Shown here piece by piece: positions 17,402-25,800 of a DNA stretch of 64,000 bases. Below the pieces are notes generated by a model. That model had not been told where the DNA came from. It ran no database searches and worked only from the letters and a program-made list of their open reading frames with translations. The DNA lies in NCBI RefSeq assembly GCF_014699115.1, contig NZ_JACXAD010000008.1:124001-188000 (forward strand), read 5' to 3'. Numbering within the stretch: the stretch's first letter is position 1; every line of letters begins with the position of its first letter. Position numbers and translations under genes: made by a program. This stretch comes from Hymenobacter montanus. GTDB lineage: Bacteria > Bacteroidota > Bacteroidia > Cytophagales > Hymenobacteraceae.

Positions 17402-18049
17402 TCAGACCTGAATCAGGCCTTTTTTGACGGCGTAAATTACCAGGCCCACGATATTTCGGGCCCCGATTTTTTCGAATAAGCGGGTGCGGTACCCTTCCAC
17501 GGTGCGCACGCTCAGGAACAGGCGGTCGGCAATTTCGGCGTTGGAAAACTCCTGGCAGAGCAGCTGCAGCACTTCGGTTTCGCGCTCGTTGAGCTCGGTC
17601 GCGTTTTTCTGCTCGGCATTGCCTTGGTCCACCAGCTGCTTTACGAGGGTCGTGGAGAGGGATTCGTTGAAGTAGAAGCCCTTTTCGTGGACGGAGGTGA
17701 TGGCAGCGACGATTTCGTCGGGCTCCGCGCTTTTGAGCAGGTAGCCGCGCGCGCCGGCTTTCATCATGCCCACGATGTACTTGTCCTCGTCGTACATCGA
17801 CAGAGCCAGCACCTTCAGCTGCGGAAATTGCTCGTGCACCTGCGCGGTGGTCTGCAGGCCGTCGAGTTCCGGCATGTTAATGTCCATCAGCACGATGTCG
17901 ACGGGCTGCTGGGGGAGCACTTCCAGCAGTTGGTAGCCCGAGGACACTTCGACCAGTACCTGAATCTGCGAGTAGTCTTCCAGAAATGCCTTTAACCCTT
18001 CGCGGAATATTCGGTGGTCTTCGGCAATTGCGAGGCGGATGGGAGTCAT
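17402..18049 (-). CDS. NarL/FixJ-type response regulator
   Basis: A 215-residue two-component regulator. The receiver domain (residues 1-120) has acidic residues near 10-11 (AEDH), the phosphoryl Asp in IVLMDINMPELDG near 57 and the Lys of YLLKSAEP near 105. The LuxR-type HTH (residues 145-210) reads LNERETEVLQLLCQEFSNAE then VRTVEGYRTRLFEKIG. It lies 29 bp downstream of the histidine kinase on the same strand and is presumably its partner. The target genes are not evident from the sequence. Confidence 0.93.
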   Translation of the reverse strand: MTPIRLAIAEDHRIFREGLKAFLEDYSQIQVLVEVSSGYQLLEVLPQQPVDIVLMDINMPELDGLQTTAQVHEQFPQLKVLALSMYDEDKYIVGMMKAGARGYLLKSAEPDEIVAAITSVHEKGFYFNESLSTTLVKQLVDQGNAEQKNATELNERETEVLQLLCQEFSNAEIADRLFLSVRTVEGYRTRLFEKIGARNIVGLVIYAVKKGLIQV

Positions 18050-18078
18050 AGCGGGTAGAGCTTGGTTGAGGGCGGCAA

Positions 18079-18876
18079 TTACGTAACTTCGACGGCGGGC
18101 TGGGCTTGGAGCTGCACCTGGGTTAAGGTGCCGCCGCCCGGGCCGGGGCCGAGCTTGATCTCACCGTGCAGCAGGGCCACCCGGCTTTCGAGGTTCTTCA
18201 GGCCCTGGCCGGGCGTCACCTTATCGCGCTCGAAGCCCACCCCGTTGTCGGTAAAGGTAAAAACCAGGCCGGTGGCGTGCTGCTGCAGCGAAAATTCGAT
18301 AACCGTGGCCCGGGCATGCTTGAGGGCATTGTTGAGCAGCTCCTGGGTTACCCGGTACAGGGCCACTTCCACTTCGCGGGCGTAGCGCCCGCCTCCTTGC
18401 TCGGCCCGAAAAATGATGCGCAGGCCGGTGGCCTTTTCCATTTTCGTGGCCAAGTGTTGCAAGGCCGCTACCAGGCCATAGTCGGTAAGCAGCGGCGGCA
18501 AGATGTTGTGGATGATGTTCCGGATTTCGTTGATGCAGTCCTCGGTCAAACTGTTGGTATCGGCCAGCAGCGCCTGCCGGGCCGGTAAGGGCGCCGGGGC
18601 TTCCATCTTTTTCAGGCGGTGCAAGTTGAGCTTGATGACCGATAGCACCTGGCCCACACTGTCGTGCAAGTCGGCGGCCAAGCGCTGGCGCTCCCCCTCC
18701 TGGGCCTCAAATACGGCTTTGAACACCTCCTGCTTAGAGGCGTGGAGGGCCACCTGATAATTAATCATGCGGCGCTGCGAGAGCACCACCATCACAAAGA
18801 TGAAGACGAGCAGGACGACCATTACGGTCGTGCCGATAATGAGCACGAAAATCAGGTCAGGCGTTGGGGTTTGCAC
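18079..18876 (-). CDS. HisKA_3 sensor histidine kinase
   Basis: A 265-residue kinase with one N-terminal membrane segment (LIFVLIIGTTVMVVLLVFIFV, residues about 9-30) and no obvious sensor domain. The HisKA_3 dimerisation helix has the phospho-acceptor His in LAADLHDSVGQVLSVIK near residue 70; the ATPase domain has NNALKHARA and TDNGVGFERD and a final glycine-rich loop. The start is a GTG at 18876 overlapping the 3' end of the upstream membrane protein gene by 25 bp, so these two and the regulator form an operon. The membrane protein may supply the sensing part. Confidence 0.92.
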   Translation of the reverse strand: MQTPTPDLIFVLIIGTTVMVVLLVFIFVMVVLSQRRMINYQVALHASKQEVFKAVFEAQEGERQRLAADLHDSVGQVLSVIKLNLHRLKKMEAPAPLPARQALLADTNSLTEDCINEIRNIIHNILPPLLTDYGLVAALQHLATKMEKATGLRIIFRAEQGGGRYAREVEVALYRVTQELLNNALKHARATVIEFSLQQHATGLVFTFTDNGVGFERDKVTPGQGLKNLESRVALLHGEIKLGPGPGGGTLTQVQLQAQPAVEVT

Positions 18877-19496
18877 AGCAGGCCGGCGGCGTAAAATAAG
18901 TTGGCGAGGATATTAACGATGGAGTGGATCACCCAAAAATTAGTATAGTGCTGGGCCTGCGGCGTCTGGCTAATCCAGGCCTGGAGCATGAACAGAAACA
19001 GGTTGCCGGAGAAGTAGATCAATACCCCGGCATTGACCCACAGCAGCGGGTTGTTTTCGATGGCTACGACTACGGGTTGCCGCAGCAGCTGGTAGAAATA
19101 AATCAGCGATAACACGATAAAGAATACGCACTGAGCCGTCATCACCGCCGACGGAAACTGCCAGATCTGCCCCGGCTGCCCGGCGCTATACACCGTGTAG
19201 AGCAGAATAGCGCCGGCCGCCAGCCGAATAGTATACCGAACGAGCACTCCCGTTAGCGCCTGATGGTACAGGGCACTGAGAAACAATAGATTTACTACGG
19301 AAAATACGTGAAAAAGCGGAATATTCCGAATGCGGAGATGGTCCGTGACAACGGAAACCAAATCGAATAGGACCGAGATGAAAAAGAACCAAGCCAGCTG
19401 CCGCAGGACTGGGCCGAAGGTGCGGAAACGCAGGCCCACCGCCGTTAGCGGCAGCAGGCCTGAGCAAGCCGAAAGTTGGTTGAGGAGAGAGGACAT
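18852..19496 (-). CDS. multi-spanning membrane protein, putative sensor partner
   Basis: A 214-residue protein with about seven hydrophobic segments and short loops. It starts MSSLLNQLSACSGLLPL and ends LFYAAGLLCKPQRLT. It resembles small 7TM-type proteins encoded just upstream of minimal HisKA_3 kinases in Bacteroidota. Its last 25 bp overlap the kinase gene, which implies coupled translation. I infer it may sense a membrane signal for the kinase. The ATG at 19496 is chosen because the nine extra upstream codons read like leader sequence. Confidence 0.7.
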   Translation of the reverse strand: MSSLLNQLSACSGLLPLTAVGLRFRTFGPVLRQLAWFFFISVLFDLVSVVTDHLRIRNIPLFHVFSVVNLLFLSALYHQALTGVLVRYTIRLAAGAILLYTVYSAGQPGQIWQFPSAVMTAQCVFFIVLSLIYFYQLLRQPVVVAIENNPLLWVNAGVLIYFSGNLFLFMLQAWISQTPQAQHYTNFWVIHSIVNILANLFYAAGLLCKPQRLT

Positions 19497-19555
19497 GGCG
19501 AGTGGAGGGGCGTTCGAACCCAACCAGTTGAACCCCTTAGTGATAGGCTGCGTGG

Positions 19556-19575
19556 TCCCGGCTCCGAAGCCGGGA
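19556..19575. terminator. short GC-rich hairpin upstream of the kinase operon
   Basis: TCCCGGCT and AGCCGGGA form an eight-base perfect stem with a CCGA loop, between the stop of the gene ending at 19592 and the start at 19496. It is flanked by a 13-bp inverted pair CAACCAGTTGAAC (19521-19533) and its reverse complement (19604-19616). It probably terminates the minus-strand gene ending at 19592. Confidence 0.45.
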
Positions 19576-19591
19576 CTGCGCTAGCCCAGAC

Positions 19592-20050
19592 CTAGGCATA
19601 GCCGTTCAACTGGTTGGAGTCGCCGCACTGGTTGGGGCAGGGAATGGCCATTTCCGCGATGATGTAATCGGGGATGGTGGTCTCGTCAATCGTTTCGGCT
19701 GACTCAGTCGCCGCTTCGGGGGGCGCGGCGGAACGGGCGGTGCTTTCGCGCGTGGGCTCCAGGGGCGGGAGCTGGTCGTTCTGCTCAGCATCGGCCCCTA
19801 CTATAAGCAGGTGCCGCTGGCCGGTGCTGGGGTCGATGGCGTAGTGCACGCGCAGGCCCATGCAGCCGGGCTGGGCCAGGATTCGCTCGATGATGTCGCG
19901 GCCGAAAAAGAAAGCCCGGGCTTGGTCGGGGTTCTGACGGCGCTCGGTGGCCGTCCAGCGGGCGGCGGTGCGCAAATCGAGCGGAGAAGCTTCGGCGCCC
20001 GTGAAGGGAGTACGTTGGCGGGTAGCGCCGCGTTGGGGAGTTGTGCTCAT
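19592..20050 (-). CDS. unknown protein with Cys-containing tail
   Basis: A 152-residue protein without signal peptide or membrane segment. The middle (GCMGLRVHYAIDPSTGQRHL then LIVGAD, residues about 62-88) reads like a compact conserved domain. A Ser/Ala/Glu-rich linker follows, and the C-terminus ends CPNQCGDSNQLNGYA with a CxxxC pair. Proteins with this short core and a CPxxCGxxNxLN-like ending occur in Bacteroidota, but I know no function for them. Confidence 0.6.
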   Translation of the reverse strand: MSTTPQRGATRQRTPFTGAEASPLDLRTAARWTATERRQNPDQARAFFFGRDIIERILAQPGCMGLRVHYAIDPSTGQRHLLIVGADAEQNDQLPPLEPTRESTARSAAPPEAATESAETIDETTIPDYIIAEMAIPCPNQCGDSNQLNGYA

Positions 20051-20432
20051 AAGGAATGAGATGGTAAAAGAGAATTTTTCCGGAAGCTACCGCCTGTCGT
20101 CACAAGCACAAAGCCCCCGCCGGCTACGCGCGGGCTGGGCAAATGGGTAAGTTCTTTCTTATCAAAGAATTATATATCCTGAATGCGTAATACTACGCAT
20201 GCGATTAGGTGGCACTACGCAAAACCGAACGCGTAGTGCACGCACTCATTTTGCGTGGTGGCTCGCTTGAGAACGGCCGGCCGAAACCCCCAATTTTGCA
20301 TTCGTTAATTCTCTCTGATTATCAGGGCGATTATCCCTCCCCAACGCTCGGGCTTAAGCCTGTTAACGAAATCGCCCCGAATCGGAAACGCCGTCGTGCT
20401 CCTTCATTCTACACTTTAAAATACCCCACGTC
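20051..20432. promoter_or_regulatory. leader of the 20433 cluster with TACGC hairpins
   Basis: No gene is visible. Three TACGC/GCGTA-type inverted units lie close together: ATGCGTA..TACGCAT at 20183-20200 and CACTACGC..GCGTAGTG at 20213-20238, plus a further GCGTGGTG near 20254. They sit about 200 bp before the first gene of the glycine-zipper/subtilase cluster and could be operators for its control. The stretch 20330-20430 is pyrimidine-rich. Confidence 0.35.
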
Positions 20433-21446
20433 ATGTCCGAGTACCCAAAGCACCAATATCGCACGGCTTTCCGCGCTACTCTCCACCCCGATTACGAAAG
20501 TATTTCGGATGAAGAAGCGGATGCCTTATTAGAGAGCGTCACGGCGGGGCTCTCGCCGCAGGAGGCCGAGGCATATATGGAAGGCCTGGGCAGCTGGCTC
20601 CGAAAAGCGGGCCAGACGATTGCCAAATCGGCGCCCATCTGGGCCCCTATTGCGGGCTCGGTGATTGGTAGCATCGTGCCGGGCGCGGGCACGGCCATTG
20701 GCGGGGCGGTGGGCGGCCTGGTCGGCAACGTGGCCGGCCGCCTGGCCAACTCCCCCCGCGCCAATGCGGGCTCCGTTATTGGGGCCGGGCTGCAGGGCGC
20801 CGTGGCCGGAGGCCTGGGAGCCGCGGGCCGGGGCACCGGCGGGAGCGGCATTGCTTCCACGGTTGCGGGCCTGGCGGGCACGGCCCTGGGCACCGGGGCT
20901 GGCCGCGGCTCCACGGTCGGCGGTTTGGCGTCGGCCGCCGGCTTAGTAGGGGCCGCCCTGGCTGGTGGTGCACCGGCAGGCAGGGCTGGAAGCACTGCGA
21001 CGCCAGTTACGGGCACCGCCCGGCCTGCCACCAGGCAACTCCTTGGGCTGCTTAACAGTCCGCACCTGAACCGGGCCGTTATCGGGCAGGTAAATGGTAA
21101 CGTGGGACGCGCTACCGTACCGGTGCAGGCCGGGGGCCGCCGCCACGATATATCGTTTGCCACCTTCATGAACGCCCTGCTGCAGCTGGCCCAGCGGGCG
21201 GCTACCGAGGCTCCCGCGCCCAGCGCCGACACCAACAGCACCAGCTACCTCACCGACAGCGAAGGCCTCTACGCCTACGACCCCGCCTCGCCCGAGCACC
21301 GCACCGAAGGCCTACTGGCCCTGCTGCAACAGGAGCACGAAGAAGCCTGGGCCGAAAACGACCAGGAAGACTACGCCGAAGCGGCCGGCCCTGGCTATGA
21401 CCCGCTGACGGAATGGTTTCTGGAATCCGGCATGATTCGCCACTAA
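20433..21446 (+). CDS. glycine-zipper protein, first gene of wall-lytic cluster
   Basis: A 337-residue protein with no signal peptide. Residues 1-50 are acidic and helical, followed by GSWLRKAGQTIAKSAP and a long Gly/Ala-rich hydrophobic stretch (residues about 65-190) of glycine-zipper repeats such as GSVIGSIVPGAGTAIGG. The rest carries an Ala/Thr linker, a segment near residues 235-255 (RHDISFATFMNALLQLAQ) and an acidic aromatic tail (EEAWAENDQEDYAEAA). Glycine zippers occur in membrane-inserting or phage-structural proteins. I do not recognise the family. It leads a five-gene run on the same strand. Confidence 0.6.
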   Translation: MSEYPKHQYRTAFRATLHPDYESISDEEADALLESVTAGLSPQEAEAYMEGLGSWLRKAGQTIAKSAPIWAPIAGSVIGSIVPGAGTAIGGAVGGLVGNVAGRLANSPRANAGSVIGAGLQGAVAGGLGAAGRGTGGSGIASTVAGLAGTALGTGAGRGSTVGGLASAAGLVGAALAGGAPAGRAGSTATPVTGTARPATRQLLGLLNSPHLNRAVIGQVNGNVGRATVPVQAGGRRHDISFATFMNALLQLAQRAATEAPAPSADTNSTSYLTDSEGLYAYDPASPEHRTEGLLALLQQEHEEAWAENDQEDYAEAAGPGYDPLTEWFLESGMIRH

Positions 21447-21478
21447 GTACCCACCGCTCTTTCACTTCTTCCTGCACT

Positions 21479-21961
21479 ATGAACTCCTCTCCCAACCCCA
21501 TGCTCGACATGCTGAGCCAGCTCAGCGCCGACCGGCCCGAGCTCCAGCCCCTGCTGGAAGCCATGCGGACCCAGCACCTCACGCACGCCGAGGAAGTGGA
21601 GGAAGGTCCCACTCGCGAGGAGCTGCTGCTTCAAAATGAGCAGCTGGTGGCCCTGCTGAAGCGGGCCCGGCACGAAATCAAGCGGCTGGATGCCCTGGTA
21701 GAGAACCTCCAACAGGAAACCGACGCCACGGCGCAACTGCAGCACGACCTGGCCGCCGCCCTCGGAGCCTGCCCGCACTGCTGGGGCACCGACCCGGGCT
21801 GTGGCAGCTGCCGCGGCCGGGGCGGCCCGGGGGCCTACCCCACCGACCAGCCGCTGTACGCCCGCTTTGTGCGGCCGGCGGTGCGCCGCCAGGCCGGCCC
21901 GCCCCCGGCCCCCGCCGCCCCCGCGGGGGCGGCCAACCCCACCTTCAACCCCCAACCCTAA
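21479..21961 (+). CDS. coiled-coil protein with CxxC zinc-ribbon-like region
   Basis: A 160-residue protein. Residues about 45-95 form a predicted coiled coil (EELLLQNEQLVALLKRAR, LVENLQQETDA). They are followed by CPHCWGTDPGCGSCRGRG, which carries two CxxC pairs like the zinc-binding centre of DnaJ, then a Pro/Ala-rich tail. No signal peptide. It starts 32 bp after the glycine-zipper gene, so it is likely cotranscribed. The ATG at 21479 follows a pyrimidine-rich leader, as at the other genes here. Possibly an assembly or chaperone-like factor; this is a guess. Confidence 0.6.
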   Translation: MNSSPNPMLDMLSQLSADRPELQPLLEAMRTQHLTHAEEVEEGPTREELLLQNEQLVALLKRARHEIKRLDALVENLQQETDATAQLQHDLAAALGACPHCWGTDPGCGSCRGRGGPGAYPTDQPLYARFVRPAVRRQAGPPPAPAAPAGAANPTFNPQP

Positions 21962-22007
21962 TTCAATAATTTTTTCTTTTCCTCACCCTTTTACCCCCTT
22001 TTTTACG

Positions 22008-22766
22008 ATGGCTTACGACGAAAGCTTTGCCGAAACGCTGGAAGACAGCACCTACACCTTAGAAGCCTACGATGAGGCTTATGACAACGAGAGCGACGAG
22101 GCATATGACAACGAGAGCGATGAAGCCTACGACGAGGCTACGCGCCGCCGCTACCGCCGCCCGCCCGTTGCCAAGGGCCGCTACAACCGCCCCAGCCGGC
22201 CCTACACGGGCCGCGCTACGCTCAACACGCCCGCCGGCCCGGCCAGCCTGAAGCTGCCCGCCGACCTGGTGCGCAAGGATGAGCTGCGGGCGGCCCTGGC
22301 GGCCATCAGCAGCGACATCAAGAAGAACTCGCAGGCGGTTCTGAAAATCAACGCCAACCTCAACGACCTCAACGGCAAGGACGGCAAGAGCACCAACGCC
22401 CTGAGCAAGCGTATTACGGAAACCGACCGTAAAATCGCCGCCCTCCAGCAGCAGCAGCTGTTCAGCTTGTTGCTGCCCACCCGGATTGAGGAAATCACCA
22501 TCCAGGACCCCAATGGCACCGACGGCACCCGCCTCAGAACCGAGAAGGTGGACAGCATTAAAGTCGACAACACCAACGCGCTGATGGTTAGCATGATGAG
22601 CGGAGGCTTTGGCGGCGGGGGCAACTCGATGACCAGCATGATGCCCATGCTGCTGCTGCTCACCCAGAAAGAGAACACCATTGGTGGCTCGGGTAGCAAG
22701 GATAACACCATGATGATGGTCATGATGATGATGATGATGAATCAAAATCAGAATCCCCCCAAGTAA
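22008..22766 (+). CDS. acidic-repeat coiled-coil protein with Met-rich tail
   Basis: A 252-residue protein. Residues about 18-46 contain an acidic aromatic tandem repeat (units of AYDNESDE). A basic Arg/Pro stretch follows, then a conserved-looking domain (LPADLVRKDELRAALAAI), a coiled coil near residues 110-150 and a Gly/Met-rich C-terminus with a run of methionines encoded by (ATG)n at 22709-22740. No signal peptide is seen. It starts 46 bp after the CxxC gene. I do not recognise a family; the layout suggests a structural or scaffold protein. Confidence 0.6.
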   Translation: MAYDESFAETLEDSTYTLEAYDEAYDNESDEAYDNESDEAYDEATRRRYRRPPVAKGRYNRPSRPYTGRATLNTPAGPASLKLPADLVRKDELRAALAAISSDIKKNSQAVLKINANLNDLNGKDGKSTNALSKRITETDRKIAALQQQQLFSLLLPTRIEEITIQDPNGTDGTRLRTEKVDSIKVDNTNALMVSMMSGGFGGGGNSMTSMMPMLLLLTQKENTIGGSGSKDNTMMMVMMMMMMNQNQNPPK

Positions 22767-22784
22767 GCCCTGACGGTGAACATG

Positions 22785-22812
22785 CAGCGCCGTCCCGCCT
22801 GGGGCGGCGCTG
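22785..22812 (+). terminator. hairpin between the third cluster gene and the subtilase gene
   Basis: CAGCGCCG and CGGCGCTG form an eight-base stem around CCCGCCTGGGG, 19 bp after the stop at 22766. No long T-tract follows, so termination may be partial, splitting expression of the structural-like and lytic halves. Confidence 0.4.
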
Positions 22813-22881
22813 TTGCCACCCCACCATTTCCGGGGCCTTACCCCCATTTCTTAATTCCTGATCTACCCCGTTGCGCAGCTC

Positions 22882-25800
22882 ATGGACCCCGCTCTCCAAG
22901 AATTACAAAAAGGCTCTCCGGGAGCAGTAATTGAGGCCGTTATTCGCCTGCACGACCCGGCCGTGGTGCCGCCCCAGGTGCGCCTGGTCGCTCAGTTTGG
23001 CCTGGTGGCTACCTGTCGGCTGTACCGGCGCGACATCGCCGCGGTATGGAGCAGCAGCGCGGTGGTCAGCCTCAAAGCCTCTCGCCTGATTGCTCGTGAG
23101 CCCGAACTGGAATCGTTTACTTCCCCGTCCTTATCTGCAGAAAACCCTACTTTTTCATCCCCCCAGCCGGCGGACTATCCTTCGATCACGGGCGAGGGCA
23201 CCATAGTGGCAGTGGCCGACTGGGGGTTTGACTTTACCCACCCCAATTTTTTAAACCCCGACGGCACCACCCGCTTTCTGGCCATCTGGGACCAGTCGGC
23301 CCCCGGGCGGGGGGCCACGAAATACGGCTACGGCCGGGTGTACACCGAGGCGGAAATAAACGCCGCCCTGCGCACTGAAGCCCCCTTTAAAACCCTGGGC
23401 TACCACCCGGCCAAAGCCGACCCGAGCGGCGAAGGCACCCACGGCACCCACGTGTTCGACATCGCCTGCGGTAACGGCACCGTGGGGCCCTCGGGCATGG
23501 CTCCCCAGGCCCGCATGCTGGGCGTGCACATGGCCGCCGACGCGCCGAGCGAACACACGACCCTGGCCGATTCGGTGCACCTGCTCGAAGCCCTGGACTT
23601 TTTTGGCTCCTGGGCCGGCGACCGCTGCGTGGTGGTGAACATGAGCATGGGCCGCCACGGCGGCCCCCACGACGGCCTCACCTCGGTCGAGCAGGCCATT
23701 GACGCCTGGCTCGAAGCCCGGCCCGGCCGGGCCGTGGTGCAAAGCAGCGGTAACTACTACCAGGCCCAGACGCACTCGTCGGGCCGCGTCGAGCCGGGCC
23801 AGCCCAAAACCCTGCACTGGATAATTGACGCCGCCGACTCCACGCCCAACGAGCTGGAAGTCTGGTACAGCGGCCACGACGAATTCCGGGTGGAAATAAC
23901 TATTCCGGGTCGCTCCACTGCTATTTCAGTGCCCCTAGGCGATAAACAGGATATTACTGATGACGGCCGCCTGATTGGCCGCATCTACCACCGCGCCAAA
24001 GACCCCAATAATGGCAACCACCACATCGACGTGTTCATGTACCGGCACGCGCCGCCGGGCATCTGGCTGGTGACCTTAGTTGGGGAGGACGTGGTTGATG
24101 GGCGCTTCCACGCCTGGATTGAGCGCGACGCCGGCTGCTACGGCTGCCAGTCGCGCTTCGCGCCCGAAGACGTGGACCCCCGCTTTACCACCGGCACCAT
24201 CTGCAACGGCTTTCGGACCATTGCGGTGGGCGCTTACGATGCCCACTCACCCGATGCCGCCGTGGGCAGCTTCAGCAGCTCGGGGCCCACCGTGAGTGGC
24301 CGGATCAAGCCCGATGTGTGCGCTCAGGGGGTTGCCATCGTGGCCGCCCGCTCGAGCCCGGCCCAGGCCCTGCGCGCCGGGCCGGATAACCTGCTCACTC
24401 GGAAATCGGGCACCAGCATGGCCGCGCCGCGCGTGGCCGGGGTCGTCGCCCGCATGTTCCAGGCCCTGGGGCGCCCGCTGCCCATTCACATCACGCGGCG
24501 GCTTTTGCTGGCTACTACCGACCAGCCCGCTACCGACTCACCCCCCGACCGCCTGCGCTACGGCCAGGGCCTGCTGAACCCCGAGCGGGCAGTGGCCGCC
24601 GCCCTGGCTTACCGCGCTTCGCTCGACCCTCCTACCCCAAGCTCCTCATTTCTTCCCCTCCCCGCTATGGAAACCAACTTTACTGAGGCCGTGCAATCGG
24701 CGGGCTCCATCGCCCTGCAATCGGGCCAGGCCCTGCCGCTGCGCTACGACGACACCGCCGTGGTAGCGCAGGCCACCGACCTGGACTCCGCCCTGCGCCA
24801 AGCGTTGGCCGGCCCGGCCGGCGTGTACCTGGTGCTGGGCAATCTGGCCGGCGGCACCCTGTTCCGGGTGTTTCGACTGGAACCCGCGACCCCAGCGCCA
24901 ACCCCGGCCTTACCGCCCCTGGGCCTGGTGATGGAATACGTGGGAGCGCCCGCTGCGGCCGCGGCCCTGCTCGCCAGCCAGGGCGGCCAGGGGCGGGTTT
25001 TCCTGCCCGCCAATGTGGTAGCGCCGGCGGCGCGCTGGGTGGAAGTGCCTCACCTCAGCGAATTCTACAAGCTGGCCGCCGCCGACCAAACGGCACAGCG
25101 CAACATCTGGGTACGCCGGCTCTTCAACATCCGGGCGCACATAGCCCTGGCGGGCGCCACCATCACGCAGCACTGGCTGCGCAGCCTGGGCACGCCGGTA
25201 CTCCGGCTGCTGGTGGCGCAGTTTGCCGAGCACGCCCTGCCGGTGCGGGCAGTGAACCAGCCCCACGAGCGCTTTCTCGGCGCGCGGGCCGGCGGGCTTA
25301 CCAAGCCCACCCTGCCGCTGCCCCTTAGTGAGCCGGGCTGCTACCTGCCGGTGATTTCGGTGGCCGAGGGCAGCATGGAAACCATCAATGCCTACGACTT
25401 AGGCGCCGGCCTCAGCCTGGGGCCGATTCAGTTCAACGCCCAACGCAGCGAGCTGATGCGGTTTCTGGGCCACTTGCAGCAGCAGGACCCGGCTCTGTTT
25501 CAGCAGGAGTTTGGGGGGCCGCTCGGCTGGTCTATCCGCCGGGTTGGTACGCGCACCGATATTCTGGTGAACGCGGGCCAACCCGATGAGATTGCGCTGA
25601 TTGGCGACTCGGCCCACGCCCCGCACAACATCGGATTCCTGGAATCGGGCCGGCTGCACGATTCCGACTTCGACCAGATTGATGCGGCGTTCCGGCACGG
25701 GCTCACCGTCCGGTTTCGCAACGTAGTGGCCTGGCCCCACGTGCAGGAGCTCGTGGCCGAAGTGGCCGCGTGGTGGCTGGCCCCGGGCCTGCAGCAGATC

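Noticed and set aside
22709..22743. (ATG)n tract as a phase-variation switch
   Set aside because: The unit is three bases, so length changes do not shift the frame; at most the number of methionines varies.
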